A DNA stretch of 64,000 nucleotides. Origin: Alloalcanivorax profundimaris (GTDB taxonomy: Bacteria > Pseudomonadota > Gammaproteobacteria > Pseudomonadales > Alcanivoracaceae). The translations under genes and the position numbers were made by a program. The stretch is taken from positions 62,001 through 126,000 of the forward strand of contig NZ_JABJWH010000040.1 in the NCBI RefSeq assembly GCF_015265435.1, read 5' to 3'. This document shows, piece by piece, positions 28,877 through 37,978 of the stretch (position 1 is the stretch's first letter; the number at the start of each line of letters is the position of its first letter). The notes beneath the pieces were generated by a model that saw only the letters and a program-made list of their open reading frames with translations, ran no database searches and had not been told where the DNA came from.

Positions 28877-30153
28877 GGGCCGTCGGCTTTGGCCTGATCG
28901 GAGGCGCGCCGCATGCGCGCCGCCTTCACCATGTTGTCCTTCACCTGCAGGATCTCGATCAGATAGTCGTCGATGCGGATCGAGGTGTTGGCGTCGGGAA
29001 TGTCCTCCAGGTGCTCCAGGATCAGCCCGTTCAGGGTACGCGGGCCACCGGTGGGCAGCGCCCAGTCCAGGGAGCGGTTGATCTCGCGCAGGTGGGTGGC
29101 GCCGTCGATCACGTAGCTGCCGTCCTCCTGGGGATGGATGTCCTGGCTGGTGGCCGCCAGGTCGGTGGTGAACTCGCCGACGATCTCCTCGAGAATGTCC
29201 TCCAGGGTCACCAGACCCAGCACGTCGCCGTATTCGTCCACCACGATGCCGATGCGCCGCTTGGCGTTCTGGAAGTTGATCAGCTGGCGGTTCAGGGAGG
29301 TGCCCTCGGGCACGAAGTAGGGCTCCACGGTGTACTGCATCAACTCCGCCTTGTTGATGTCCTCCTTGAGCAGCAGGCGGCTCAGCTTGCGCAGGTGCAG
29401 GGTGCCGAGCATGTTGTTCGGGTCGCCCCGGTACACCGGCAGGCGGGTGTGCTGGCTGGCGCGCAGGGTGTTGAGGATTTCGTCCATGTCGTCCTCGAGA
29501 TCCACCCCCACCATCTCGTTGCGCGGAATCATGATGTCCTCGACGGTGACGCTCTCCAGGTCGAGGATGTTGAGCAGCATCTTCTGGTGTTTTTCCGGGA
29601 TCAGGCCGCCGGCCTCGTTGACCACGGTGCGCAGCTCCTCCGGGCTCAGGTGATCGTCCTCGCTTTGCCCCAGGGGCGCGCCGGCCAGGCGCAGGAAGAA
29701 CATGCTCACGCCGTTGACCAGCCACACCAGCGGCGCCAGCAGCACCTGCAGCGGCTTGAGTACGAAACTGGCGGGGAAGGCGATGCGCTCCGGCTTGAGG
29801 GCGGCGTAGGTCTTGGGCGTGATCTCGGCGAACACCAGCATCACCAGGGTGATCACCACCGGCGCCACCGCCGCCCCGGAATCGCCCAGCCAGCGGATCG
29901 CCAGGATGGCGGCCACGGTGGCCGCGAAGTTGTTGACGAAATTGTTGCCGATCAGGATCACCGACAACAGGCGGTCCGTGCGGCGCAGCAGTTCCTCCAC
30001 CCGCGTGGCGGCCCGGTGGCCCTGGCGGGCCAGATGACGCAGCCGGTAGCGGTTGATCGCCACCATGCCGGTTTCACTGCTGGAAAAGAACGCGGAGCCG
30101 AAAATCAGGATGATCAGGGCGGTGATCAGCCACCCGTCGGAGAAACTGTCCAA
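28873..30153 (-). CDS. CNNM/CorC-type transporter protein (DUF21, CBS pair, CorC_HlyC)
   Basis: The 426-residue protein has a DUF21 membrane domain (about 1-175, four helices, with GSAFFSSSETGMVAINRYRL), a CBS pair (about 200-320, with DIMIPRNEMVGVD and RRIGIVVDEYGDVLGLVTLED) and a C-terminal CorC_HlyC domain (about 335-415). E. coli YfjD (CorB) has this structure and sits by ypjD and ffh; family members take part in magnesium or cobalt efflux. Here a LuxR-type gene lies between it and ypjD. Confidence 0.93.
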   Translation of the reverse strand: MDSFSDGWLITALIILIFGSAFFSSSETGMVAINRYRLRHLARQGHRAATRVEELLRRTDRLLSVILIGNNFVNNFAATVAAILAIRWLGDSGAAVAPVVITLVMLVFAEITPKTYAALKPERIAFPASFVLKPLQVLLAPLVWLVNGVSMFFLRLAGAPLGQSEDDHLSPEELRTVVNEAGGLIPEKHQKMLLNILDLESVTVEDIMIPRNEMVGVDLEDDMDEILNTLRASQHTRLPVYRGDPNNMLGTLHLRKLSRLLLKEDINKAELMQYTVEPYFVPEGTSLNRQLINFQNAKRRIGIVVDEYGDVLGLVTLEDILEEIVGEFTTDLAATSQDIHPQEDGSYVIDGATHLREINRSLDWALPTGGPRTLNGLILEHLEDIPDANTSIRIDDYLIEILQVKDNMVKAARMRRASDQAKADGP

Positions 30154-30233
30154 GAGGAAGTCGTTCGGTTGCTTATTGGCAGGCCATTGTTTGGGGGTGG
30201 CCGGGGGCTGTCAAGCGAAAGGCGGCCAGCCGC

Positions 30234-31013
30234 TCAGTCGTGGCCCAACCAGAGCGCGGTGAGCTGGGCGCGGCTGCGCACGTTGAATTTGCGGAACAGG
30301 GTTTTCACGTACTCGTGGGTGGTGTGGGGGCTCTGGCCGAGAGTGTCGGCGATGCACTTCTCGGCGCTGCCGGCGAGCAGGTGCTTGAGCACCTGGCGCT
30401 CGGTGGGGGTGAGCGGCGCCTCGGCCATGAACTGGCCGTGGCTGAGGTGGATCTGGCGGTTCAGCCAGCTCAGGCTGCGCAGGGCATAGCGGGCCACCTC
30501 CAGCTCTTCCGGGGTGAAGTCCGCCTGGCCGCGCAAACGGTCGAATACGAAGTAGCTTTCCAGGTCCTGGTTCACTGGCATCACCACGAACAGCCGGTCG
30601 GTGATGCCGCGGCCCAGATAATGGTGGATGTAGTGCTCGCCCTGGTAGAACGCCTCGGAGATGTGATCCACCAGCAGGGTGGCGCGGAACCGGCCGGCCT
30701 CATGCACATGGTTGCGGGTGGACTCGTCGGGGATACCTTTGTCCAGCCGCTTCACGGTGGCCACGTAGACCTGCTGATCCGCCGGCAGCTCGCCGAAGAA
30801 GCGGATCGAGCGGGCACGCCAGCCGAGCAGGGGGTCGTTGGCGTCATCGCTGAGGCGGATCGAGCAGAGCCAGTAGCCGTGATCGGAGTCGATCAGGTCG
30901 GCGATGCGGTTGAGCAAACAGTCCAGGGCGGTGTCCGGTTGCGAGGCGGGCAATTCGGCCAGTTCGTCCCAGAGGGCATGGATCGCCGCCTGTCGCGCCT
31001 CGCTGACACTCAT
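30234..31013 (-). CDS. LuxR-type transcriptional regulator
   Basis: The 259-residue protein has an N-terminal PAS/GAF-like region of about 190 residues, and a C-terminal LuxR helix-turn-helix (about 200-255: LTPTERQVLKHLLAGSAEK and SPHTTHEYVKTLFRKF). No phosphoacceptor receiver domain is visible. The ATG at 31013 overlaps the ypjD stop by four bases, so it is read from the ypjD message, with corB-like downstream after 80 bases. The signal and targets are unknown. Confidence 0.86.
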   Translation of the reverse strand: MSVSEARQAAIHALWDELAELPASQPDTALDCLLNRIADLIDSDHGYWLCSIRLSDDANDPLLGWRARSIRFFGELPADQQVYVATVKRLDKGIPDESTRNHVHEAGRFRATLLVDHISEAFYQGEHYIHHYLGRGITDRLFVVMPVNQDLESYFVFDRLRGQADFTPEELEVARYALRSLSWLNRQIHLSHGQFMAEAPLTPTERQVLKHLLAGSAEKCIADTLGQSPHTTHEYVKTLFRKFNVRSRAQLTALWLGHD

Positions 31014-31813
31014 ATCCGATCGAGCACCACTTCCAGCACCAGCTGCGAACCGAAGAAGGCCACCAGCAGCACGGCGAAACCGGCCAGGGTGAAGCGGATC
31101 GCGGTGAGGCCGCGCCAGCCGCGCAGGTGGCGGCCGCCCAGCAGCACGGCGAAGATCACCCACGACACCAGGGTGAGCACGGTCTTGTGCACCAGGTGCT
31201 GGGCGAACAGGTCGTCCACGTACAGGAAGCCGAACAGGATCGCCACGGTGAGCAGGCCCTCGCCCAGCCAGATGGTGTCGAACAGCATCGATTCCATCAC
31301 CTGGATCGGCGGGAACACCCGCATCACCCCACGGATGTGACCGTCCTTGAGCTGGCGGTGCTGAATCAGGAGCATGATCGCCTGGCAGGCGGAGATCACC
31401 AGCACCGAGTAGGCCAGGATCGACAGCAGTACGTGCAGGCCGATGCCGTGCTCCAGGGGGTGCACCCGGTAGCCGGTGTCGATCCACAGGCTGGCGGGAA
31501 TGATCAGCGCGGCGAACGGAAACACCAGGGCGCCGATCCACTGGAAGGGCCGGTACAGGCTACAGGCGATTACCAGCGCGGCGCCCACCGCCGCCATGCA
31601 CGATGCCACCGGCAGCACGCCCAGCAGCAGCCCCTGGTCGGTGACCATGAGGAAATACAGCGACACCGCGTGCACCGCCGTCGCCACCGCGGCCGGGGCC
31701 AGCAACACGGCGGTGGATGGCGTGGGCTGGCTCCGGAATTGCCGGAATAGCAGCAGCGACGCCAGGGCGTAGAAAAAAGTGGCGGTCAGGCCAAGGACCT
31801 CGGCAGGGCTCAT
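31010..31813 (-). CDS. ypjD: Inner-membrane CcsA-like protein
   Basis: The 267-residue protein has about eight membrane helices and the cytochrome c-assembly family pattern, with possible haem-handling histidines in GLHVLLSILAYS, HLVHKTVLT and GGRHLRGWRG. YpjD proteins are found beside ffh across gammaproteobacteria and their exact role is unsettled. I start at the ATG at 31813; a longer frame to 31993 would overlap the ffh promoter. It is divergent from ffh. Confidence 0.9.
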   Translation of the reverse strand: MSPAEVLGLTATFFYALASLLLFRQFRSQPTPSTAVLLAPAAVATAVHAVSLYFLMVTDQGLLLGVLPVASCMAAVGAALVIACSLYRPFQWIGALVFPFAALIIPASLWIDTGYRVHPLEHGIGLHVLLSILAYSVLVISACQAIMLLIQHRQLKDGHIRGVMRVFPPIQVMESMLFDTIWLGEGLLTVAILFGFLYVDDLFAQHLVHKTVLTLVSWVIFAVLLGGRHLRGWRGLTAIRFTLAGFAVLLVAFFGSQLVLEVVLDRI

Positions 31814-31882
31814 AAGTCGAGATTTCTCCGGAAAAGCCGCCGAAGTCTGGCATAGGTGGGGGTGGTTTTGAAGCGTCCCGCC

Positions 31883-31912
31883 ATGACGGAGCGCCCCCCG
31901 GTGCCCTATAAT
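31883..31912 (+). promoter_or_regulatory. Sigma70-type promoter of ffh
   Basis: A perfect TATAAT (31907-31912) with ATGACG (31883-31888, four of six) as -35 after 18 bases, followed by a GC-rich discriminator (CGGCCCCCTG). It lies 65 bases before the ffh start. The sequence downstream of TATAAT closely matches the rpsP promoter. Confidence 0.65.
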
Positions 31913-31976
31913 CGGCCCCCTGTCGCTCAGGCCCCGGATTTCGGGCCGGGCGCCCGCAATCTGGAGGTTGATGATC

Positions 31977-33440
31977 ATGTTCGAGAATCTCACGGACCGT
32001 CTGGGTCAGTCGCTCAAGAGCCTGGCCGGTCAGGGGCAGCTCACCGAGGACAACATCCGCGACACCCTGCGCGAGGTGCGCAAGGCGCTGCTGGAGGCCG
32101 ACGTGGCCCTGCCGGTGGTCAAGGAGTTCGTCGAGCAGGTGAAGGAAAAGGCGCTGGGCCAGGAAGTGCTCAAGAGCCTCAATCCGGGTCAGGCGTTCGT
32201 CAAGATCGTCAACGACGAGCTGGTGCACACCATGGGCGACGCCAACGACGCCCTGGACCTGTCGGTGAAGCCGCCGGCCATCATCCTGATGGCGGGCCTG
32301 CAGGGCGCCGGCAAGACCACCTCCGTGGCCAAGCTCGCCCGCTACCTGCAGGAGCGCGAGAAGAAGAAGGTGATGGTGGTGTCCGCGGACGTCTACCGGC
32401 CGGCGGCCATCGACCAGCTGGAGACCCTGGCCGGCGAGGTGAAGGCGGAGTTCTTCCCCTCCAGCGGCGACCAGGACCCGGTGGACATCGCCAACGGCGC
32501 CCTGCAGGCGGCCCGCAACAAGTACATGGACGTGCTGATCGTGGACACCGCCGGCCGGCTGCACGTGGACGAGGACATGATGTCCGAGATCAAGCGCCTC
32601 AACAGCGCCATCACGCCCACCGAGACGCTGTTCGTGGTGGACGCCATGACCGGCCAGGACGCCGCCAACACCGCCCGCGCCTTCAATGACGCCCTGCCGC
32701 TCACCGGCGTGATCCTCACCAAGGCCGACGGTGACTCCCGGGGCGGCGCGGCGCTGTCCGTGCGCCACCTCACCGGCAAGCCGATCAAGTTCATCGGCAT
32801 GGGCGAGAAGACCGACGCCCTGGAACCGTTCTACCCGGACCGGATCGCCAGCCGCATCCTCGGCATGGGCGACGTGCTGTCCCTGGTGGAGCAGGCCGAG
32901 CGCACCCTGGACAAGAAGAAAGCCGACAAGATCGCCAAGAAGTTCAAGAAAGGCAAGGCCATGGACTTCGAGGATCTGAAGGACCAGTTCCAGCAGATGC
33001 GCAACATGGGCGGCCTGGGCAGCCTGCTCGACAAACTGCCGGGCATGGGCGGCATGATGGAGGCCGCCCAGGACCCGGCGGCGATGAAACAGATGAAGCA
33101 CATGGAGGCCCTGATCGACTCCATGACCCCCAAGGAGCGCCGCAATCCGGACGTCATCAAGGGCTCGCGCAAGAAGCGCATCGCCGCCGGGGCCGGCCTG
33201 GAGATCCAGGATCTCAACCGGCTCATGAAGCAGCAGAAGATGATGTCCAAGATGATGAAGAAGATGCGTACCAAGGGTGGCATGAAGAACATGATGCGCG
33301 GCATGGAAGGTATGATGGGCGGCGGTGGCTCCGGCGGCCCCGGCGGCGGCATGGGCGGTGGCGGCATGCCCCCGGGCGGCGGTATGCCGCCGATGGGCGG
33401 CGGTGGCGGCGGCCTGCCGCCCATGGGTGGAGGCCGCTAG
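31977..33440 (+). CDS. ffh: Signal recognition particle protein Ffh
   Basis: The 487-residue GTPase binds 4.5S RNA and signal peptides and sends ribosomes to FtsY. It has the N domain (1-90, MFENLTDRLGQSLK), the G domain with GLQGAGKTT (near 107), DTAGRLHVD and TKADGDSRGGAAL, and the Met-rich M domain (about 300-445). The last 40 residues are an almost pure Gly, Met and Pro tail that exceeds the usual length (453 in E. coli). The ATG at 31977 has GGAGG at nine bases. It is divergent from ypjD. Confidence 0.97.
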   Translation: MFENLTDRLGQSLKSLAGQGQLTEDNIRDTLREVRKALLEADVALPVVKEFVEQVKEKALGQEVLKSLNPGQAFVKIVNDELVHTMGDANDALDLSVKPPAIILMAGLQGAGKTTSVAKLARYLQEREKKKVMVVSADVYRPAAIDQLETLAGEVKAEFFPSSGDQDPVDIANGALQAARNKYMDVLIVDTAGRLHVDEDMMSEIKRLNSAITPTETLFVVDAMTGQDAANTARAFNDALPLTGVILTKADGDSRGGAALSVRHLTGKPIKFIGMGEKTDALEPFYPDRIASRILGMGDVLSLVEQAERTLDKKKADKIAKKFKKGKAMDFEDLKDQFQQMRNMGGLGSLLDKLPGMGGMMEAAQDPAAMKQMKHMEALIDSMTPKERRNPDVIKGSRKKRIAAGAGLEIQDLNRLMKQQKMMSKMMKKMRTKGGMKNMMRGMEGMMGGGGSGGPGGGMGGGGMPPGGGMPPMGGGGGGLPPMGGGR

Positions 33441-33452
33441 GCCCCGCCGGGC

Positions 33453-33481
33453 TTTATCTCCCGGGCGGATGGCCGTATAAT
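33453..33481 (+). promoter_or_regulatory. Promoter of the rpsP operon
   Basis: A perfect TATAAT (33476-33481) with a poor -35 (TTTATC, 33453-33458) 17 bases upstream and a GC-rich discriminator (CCGCCCCCTTCGC). GC-rich discriminators are typical of ribosomal promoters under stringent control. About 115 bases of leader separate it from rpsP. Confidence 0.55.
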
Positions 33482-33596
33482 CCGCCCCCTTCGCGACCCG
33501 TCCGGCCCTGGCGCCGGCGGGGTTTCAAGCGGATACGATGGTCCGCGGCACTGCCCGCGGGCCGGGAAACCGGATTGAAAACAAGGTATTGCAACT

Positions 33597-33857
33597 ATGG
33601 TAGTTCTTCGTCTTGCCCGTGGTGGCTCCAAAAAACGCCCCTTCTATCGCATCGTGGCCGCCAACAGCCGCGACGCCCGCGATGGCCGTTTCATCGATAA
33701 CCTGGGTTTCTTCAACCCCATCGCCCGTGGTGGTGAGATCCGTCTGAAGCTGGACGTGGACGCCGTGGACGCCTGGGTGGCCAAGGGCGCCCAGCCTTCC
33801 GAGCGCGTCAAGGCGCTGGTCAAGGAAGCTCGCCGGGAAGCCCAGCAGAGCGCTTGA
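33597..33857 (+). CDS. rpsP: 30S ribosomal protein S16
   Basis: The 86-residue protein starts [20 protein letters not shown] and has [20 protein letters not shown], which are S16 signatures. It binds 16S rRNA early in 30S assembly. It is the first gene of the conserved rpsP-rimM-trmD-rplS operon, and its stop is two bases before the rimM ATG. Confidence 0.98.
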   Translation: MVVLRLARGGSKKRPFYRIVAANSRDARDGRFIDNLGFFNPIARGGEIRLKLDVDAVDAWVAKGAQPSERVKALVKEARREAQQSA

Positions 33858-33859
33858 TC

Positions 33860-34390
33860 ATGCTGACACCCGATGAGGTGTTGGTGGTGGGCCGCATCGT
33901 CGCGGTTCACGGTGTCAAAGGGTGGGTGAAGGTGTATTCCTTCACCGACCCGATGGAGAACATCTTCGAGTACCAACCCTGGCATTTGTTCGAGGACGGC
34001 GCCTGGAAACCGGTGAAGCTCACCGGCAAGCGCCGTCAGGGCAAGGGGTTGGTGGCCGGCCTGGACGGGTACGATGACCGTGACCGGGCCGCCCGCGAAC
34101 TGGTGGGGCGGGAAATCGCCGTCCCCCGCTCGCAGCTGCCCGAGGCCGGCGACGGCGAGTATTACTGGCGGGACCTGATCGGCCTGCGGGTGAAACTCGA
34201 CGACGGCCGCGACCTGGGCCGGGTGCACGGCCTGATGGAAACCGGCGCCAACGACGTCCTGGTGGTGCGCGGCGACGCGGACAGCCTGGATCGCCAGGAG
34301 CGCCTGTTGCCCTGGACCCCCGGCGAGGTGGTCCGCGCCGTGGACCTGGAGGCCGGCGAGCTGCGGGTGGACTGGGACCCGGACTTCTGA
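33860..34390 (+). CDS. rimM: Ribosome maturation factor RimM
   Basis: A 176-residue protein with an N-terminal RimM domain ([20 protein letters not shown], about 9-28) and a C-terminal PRC-barrel ([20 protein letters not shown] and [10 protein letters not shown]). It helps 30S head assembly, acting with S19. The ATG at 33860 comes two bases after rpsP ends with no clear ribosome site, so coupling is likely. A TTG two codons earlier is an alternative start. Confidence 0.96.
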   Translation: MLTPDEVLVVGRIVAVHGVKGWVKVYSFTDPMENIFEYQPWHLFEDGAWKPVKLTGKRRQGKGLVAGLDGYDDRDRAARELVGREIAVPRSQLPEAGDGEYYWRDLIGLRVKLDDGRDLGRVHGLMETGANDVLVVRGDADSLDRQERLLPWTPGEVVRAVDLEAGELRVDWDPDF

Positions 34391-34392
34391 CC

Positions 34393-35160
34393 ATGCACAT
34401 CACCCTGGTCAGCCTGTTCCCGGAGATGGCCCGCGCCGTCACCGACTTCGGCGTCACCCGGCGGGCGGTGGAAAACGGCCTGCTGACGCTGGACACGGTG
34501 AACCCCCGGGACTTCACCGAGGACCGGCACCGCACCGTGGACGACCGCCCCTTTGGCGGCGGCCCCGGCATGGTGATGAAGGTGGCGCCGCTGGAAAAGG
34601 CGCTGGCCGAGGCCCGGCGCCGCGCCGGTCCGGCGAAAACGCTTTATCTGTCCCCCCAGGGACGGCCGCTGACCCAGGCGAAAGCGGCGGAACTGGCCGC
34701 CGAGCCCGGGTTGATCCTGCTGGCCGGCCGCTACGAAGGGGTGGACGAGAGGCTGATCGAGACCGAGGTGGATGAACAGGTGTCGATCGGTGATTACGTG
34801 CTCAGCGGCGGCGAACTGCCGGCGCTGGTGCTGATCGACGCGGTCACGCGTCTGTTGCCCGGGGTGCTCGGGCATCAGGATTCGGCGGCCCAGGACTCGT
34901 TCTCCGGCGACATGGAGAACCTGCTGGACTGCCCGCATTACACGCGGCCCGAAACGTACCGGGACCGCGCCGTGCCCGAGGTGCTGCTCAGCGGGGATCA
35001 TGAACGGATCCGCCGCTGGCGGCTCAAACAGGCACTGGGACGCACCTGGCGGTGGCGTCCCGACTTGCTCGAGGCGCGCCGCGCGCGCGGTTTGAGCAAG
35101 GAAGAGAGCGAGTTGCTCGACGACTACATCCGTGAACACCAGGCGGACGGCGGCGAGTAG
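34393..35160 (+). CDS. trmD: tRNA (guanine-37-N1)-methyltransferase
   Basis: The 255-residue SPOUT-class enzyme methylates G37 next to the anticodon of tRNAs with GG at 36-37, preventing frameshifts. Visible motifs: [41 protein letters not shown] and the trefoil-knot stretch [19 protein letters not shown]. The gene starts two bases after rimM and precedes rplS by 32 bases. Confidence 0.97.
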   Translation: MHITLVSLFPEMARAVTDFGVTRRAVENGLLTLDTVNPRDFTEDRHRTVDDRPFGGGPGMVMKVAPLEKALAEARRRAGPAKTLYLSPQGRPLTQAKAAELAAEPGLILLAGRYEGVDERLIETEVDEQVSIGDYVLSGGELPALVLIDAVTRLLPGVLGHQDSAAQDSFSGDMENLLDCPHYTRPETYRDRAVPEVLLSGDHERIRRWRLKQALGRTWRWRPDLLEARRARGLSKEESELLDDYIREHQADGGE

Positions 35161-35192
35161 CGATACAGCGACCAATAACCGAGGAGCGCGCC

Positions 35193-35549
35193 ATGAGCGG
35201 CAAGAAACCCCTGATTCAGGAAATCGAACAGGCACAGCTGAAGACCGATGTGCCCGAGTTCGGCGCCGGTGACACCGTCACCGTGCAAGTGAAAGTAAAG
35301 GAAGGCAACCGGGAGCGTCTGCAGGCGTTCCAGGGCGTGGTCATCGCCCGCCGCAACCGCGGCCTGAACTCCGCCTTCACCGTGCGCAAGGTATCCCACG
35401 GCGTGGGTGTGGAGCGGGTGTTCCAGCTGCACAGCCCGCTGATCGATTCGATCCAGGTCAATCGTCGCGGTGACGTGCGTCGCGCCAAGCTGTACTTCCT
35501 GCGCGAGCGCTCCGGCAAGTCCGCGCGCATCAAGGAAAAAATCCGCTAG
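35193..35549 (+). CDS. rplS: 50S ribosomal protein L19
   Basis: The 118-residue protein has [40 protein letters not shown] and [20 protein letters not shown], all L19 hallmarks. It sits at the 30S/50S interface. GAGGAGC lies eight bases before the ATG. It ends the operon, with a strong terminator about 125 bases downstream. Confidence 0.98.
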   Translation: MSGKKPLIQEIEQAQLKTDVPEFGAGDTVTVQVKVKEGNRERLQAFQGVVIARRNRGLNSAFTVRKVSHGVGVERVFQLHSPLIDSIQVNRRGDVRRAKLYFLRERSGKSARIKEKIR

Positions 35550-35673
35550 GACGGCGCGCGCCGCCGGGCCGGCCCGCGAGCCACGTCGCTTCAGCCTTTG
35601 CTGTAGGGCAATCGGAAGCGACCTCTGGACCGGACCGCGCCCGCCGGGCCCTTCATGGGCCGGGCAAGGAAAA

Positions 35674-35699
35674 GGCCGCCCCTCGGGGCGGCCTTTTTT
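35674..35699 (+). terminator. Rho-independent terminator of the rpsP operon
   Basis: GGCCGCCCC (35674-35682) and GGGGCGGCC (35685-35693) form a perfect nine-base stem with a two-base loop as written, then six T residues. An A run on the left means that it may also serve the minus-strand gene that ends at 35736. Confidence 0.92.
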
Positions 35700-35735
35700 C
35701 GTTGCCGGATCGGCCCGCGCGGCCACCGAAGGCGG

Positions 35736-35987
35736 CTAGCGGGCCACCGCCCGGAACACCACCAGCACCACCAGGGCGCCGACGATGGCGGTGAACAGCC
35801 CGCCCAGGCTGAACGAACTCACCGGCCCGCCGATGCCGGCCATGGCACCCAGCCAGCCGCCGACGATGGCGCCGATAATGCCCAGGATGGTGGTGACGAT
35901 GAAGCCGCCGCCTTCCCGCCCGGGCATGATCCACTTGGCGATGATGCCCGCCAGCAGGCCCAGAACGATCCACGACAAAATACCCAT
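35736..35987 (-). CDS. GlsB/YeaQ/YmgE-family small membrane protein
   Basis: An 83-residue Gly-rich inner-membrane protein with three helices; the sequence has WIVLGLLAGIIAKWIMPG (about 6-23) and a Gly-rich middle (TILGIIGAIVGGWLG), the transglycosylase-associated protein pattern. The family responds to stress in some bacteria but has no proven reaction. The ATG at 35987 follows AGGAGAGG. It shares the bidirectional terminator with the rpsP operon. Confidence 0.88.
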   Translation of the reverse strand: MGILSWIVLGLLAGIIAKWIMPGREGGGFIVTTILGIIGAIVGGWLGAMAGIGGPVSSFSLGGLFTAIVGALVVLVVFRAVAR

Positions 35988-36116
35988 AAGGTCCTCTCCT
36001 GCACCGGTACATTGCTCGCCCCGCCAGTATGCCAAGAGGCCGCCACCGCGCCGGGTAATAAATGGTAAAAACGGGACCGTTTGAGTTTTACCGGGCCTTC
36101 GCCAATACTCCCGGCC

Positions 36117-37043
36117 ATGAACGCCGCGCCCGCCACTCCGCTTCCGCCACTGCCCGACGCCGACCAGACGCTGATCGACGCCTGGCTGGACGCCCAGTGG
36201 CTGGAGCGGGGCCTGAGCCGCCACACCCTGGAAAGCTACGGCCGTGATCTGCGCCAGTTCGGTCAGTGGCTGGCCGCCCGGGGCGGCGGCCTGGCCCGCT
36301 GCCAGCGGCTCGACGTGCTGGAGTACCTGGCCGACCGGGTGGGCGTCAGCGCCCGCTCCGTGGCGCGCCAGCTGTCCGCCATGAAGAGTTTCTTCCGCTG
36401 GATGAAGCGGGAAGGGCGGCTCCAGGAGGACCCCACGCTCAACGTGGACCGGCCGCGCACCGGCCGCCCGCTGCCCAAGACCCTCTCCGAAGCGGACGTG
36501 GAAGCGTTGCTGGCGGCCCCGGACCTGGACGATGCCCTGGGCCTGCGCGACCGCGCCATGCTGGAGGTGCTGTACGCCTGTGGGTTGCGGGTGTCGGAAC
36601 TGGTGGGCCTGACCCTGAGCCAGGTGAACCCCCGCCAGGGCCTGGTGCGCGTGGTGGGCAAGGGCGACAAGGAGCGTCTGGTGCCCCTGGGCGAGGAAGC
36701 TCTGTACTGGCTGGAACGCTATCTGCGCGACGGCCGTCCGGCCCTGCTCGGCGCCGACCGGGAGGTGCTGTTCCCCAGCCGTCGCGGCACGCGCATGACG
36801 CGCCAGACCTTCTGGCACCGCATCAAGCAACTGGCGGTCCGCGCCGGGGTGCAAAAGTCCCTGTCGCCTCATACACTGAGGCACGCCTTCGCCACGCACC
36901 TGCTCAACCATGGCGCCGACCTGCGCGTGGTGCAGCTGCTGCTTGGTCACAGCGACCTGTCCACCACCCAGATCTACACCCATGTGGCCCAGCACCGCCT
37001 GCGCGAAGTCTACGAACGGCACCATCCGCGCTCGGGAACCTGA
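36117..37043 (+). CDS. xerD: Site-specific tyrosine recombinase XerD
   Basis: The 308-residue protein has an N-terminal SAM-like core-binding domain (about 18-105) and a C-terminal catalytic domain with the first Arg in GLRVSELVGL (about 158), HTLRHAFATHLLNHG, LGHSDLSTTQIYTH and the Tyr nucleophile in that last motif. With XerC it resolves chromosome dimers at dif. The ATG at 36117 has no clear ribosome site; an earlier TTG is at 36081. Its position before dsbC, hom and thrC is the conserved Pseudomonas-type order and supports XerD over XerC. Confidence 0.93.
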   Translation: MNAAPATPLPPLPDADQTLIDAWLDAQWLERGLSRHTLESYGRDLRQFGQWLAARGGGLARCQRLDVLEYLADRVGVSARSVARQLSAMKSFFRWMKREGRLQEDPTLNVDRPRTGRPLPKTLSEADVEALLAAPDLDDALGLRDRAMLEVLYACGLRVSELVGLTLSQVNPRQGLVRVVGKGDKERLVPLGEEALYWLERYLRDGRPALLGADREVLFPSRRGTRMTRQTFWHRIKQLAVRAGVQKSLSPHTLRHAFATHLLNHGADLRVVQLLLGHSDLSTTQIYTHVAQHRLREVYERHHPRSGT

Positions 37044-37111
37044 CTCCGGAACGCGCGGTCGTATCTCATTCTCGGCCCCAGGGGGGCGGACAACACGGAC
37101 GGAGAACAACG

Positions 37112-37849
37112 ATGAAAGCACTGACAGCCACCGCGCTCGGCCTGCTGATGGCCGCCACGGCCGTCGTTCACGCCGAGGGGGAAATGGACGAGAAAGCGTT
37201 CCGCGCCGAATTCCAGGAAGCCTTTCCCCGCGCCAGGGTCACCGCCATCAATCCGTCCCCGGCGGACAATCTGGTGGAGGTGGAGCTGAACGGCCGCGAG
37301 ATCGTGTACGCCTCCAAGGATGGCCAGCTGATCTTCACCGGCGACGTGATCCAGATGCGCGATGGCGACGTGGTCAACCTGAAGGAGGAGCGCTACCAGA
37401 AGGTGCGCCGCGAAGGGCTCGCCGAGATGGACAAGGACGCCATGATCACCTACGCCGCCGAGGGTGACGAGAAAGCCGAGATCTACGCCTTCACCGACAT
37501 CACCTGCGGCTACTGCCGCAAGTTGCACCGCCATATCGAGGATTACACCCAGGCCGGCATCACCGTGCATTACCTGGCCTTCCCGCGCGGCGGCCCCACT
37601 TCCCAGGCGGCCAAGGACATGCGCCACATCTGGTGCGACGCCGACCCCCGCCAGGCCCTCACCGCCGCCAAGCTCAACGACAAGGTGTCCGACGCGGAAC
37701 TGGCGGACTGCGCCGACGCGGTCGACCGGGAATACCAGATGGGGCTCGATTTCGGCGTGCGCGGCACCCCCGCCATCTACACCGCCGAGGGCGCTCAACT
37801 GGGCGGCTACGTGACCCCGGAACAGCTTAACCAGCGCCTCGGCCTGTAA
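37112..37849 (+). CDS. dsbC: Periplasmic disulfide isomerase DsbC
   Basis: The 245-residue protein has a signal peptide (1-21, ending VVHA), an N-terminal dimerisation domain (about 25-85) and a thioredoxin-like domain with the CGYC redox site at 132-135. A second Cys pair (HIWCDAD and LADCADA) matches the structural disulfide of E. coli DsbC, and the cis-Pro loop is RGTPAIY. It corrects wrong disulfides in exported proteins. GGAG precedes the ATG, and the gene follows xerD by 68 bases. Confidence 0.95.
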   Translation: MKALTATALGLLMAATAVVHAEGEMDEKAFRAEFQEAFPRARVTAINPSPADNLVEVELNGREIVYASKDGQLIFTGDVIQMRDGDVVNLKEERYQKVRREGLAEMDKDAMITYAAEGDEKAEIYAFTDITCGYCRKLHRHIEDYTQAGITVHYLAFPRGGPTSQAAKDMRHIWCDADPRQALTAAKLNDKVSDAELADCADAVDREYQMGLDFGVRGTPAIYTAEGAQLGGYVTPEQLNQRLGL

Positions 37850-37877
37850 TCGCCCGGCGCCTCCCGAGGCCCCGCCA

Positions 37878-37911
37878 CGCGGCGTTTTGCGCCGCGCCGG
37901 CGCGGCCTTTT
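37878..37911 (+). terminator. Possible terminator after dsbC (two alternative hairpins)
   Basis: CGCGGCG-TTTTG-CGCCGCG (37878-37896) overlaps a second palindrome GCCGCGCC/GGCGCGGC (37891-37906) followed by CTTTTA. The T run is short and the two stems exclude one another, so this may be an imperfect terminator between dsbC and the aminotransferase gene. Confidence 0.4.
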
Positions 37912-37978
37912 ACATTGACGGAACCGGGCTTCGCCGTTAATGTGTCCGGCTTCCCAGTGACCCACCCAAGGTGATGCC

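Noticed and set aside
28027-30489. Plus-strand open frame across rssA and the CorC-type gene.
   Set aside because: It overlaps two well supported genes out of frame and has Arg/Gly/Gln-rich filler composition.
36117-37043. XerD as an integrase marking a genomic island.
   Set aside because: It has XerD motifs and length and keeps the conserved xerD-dsbC-hom-thrC order, so it is the housekeeping recombinase.
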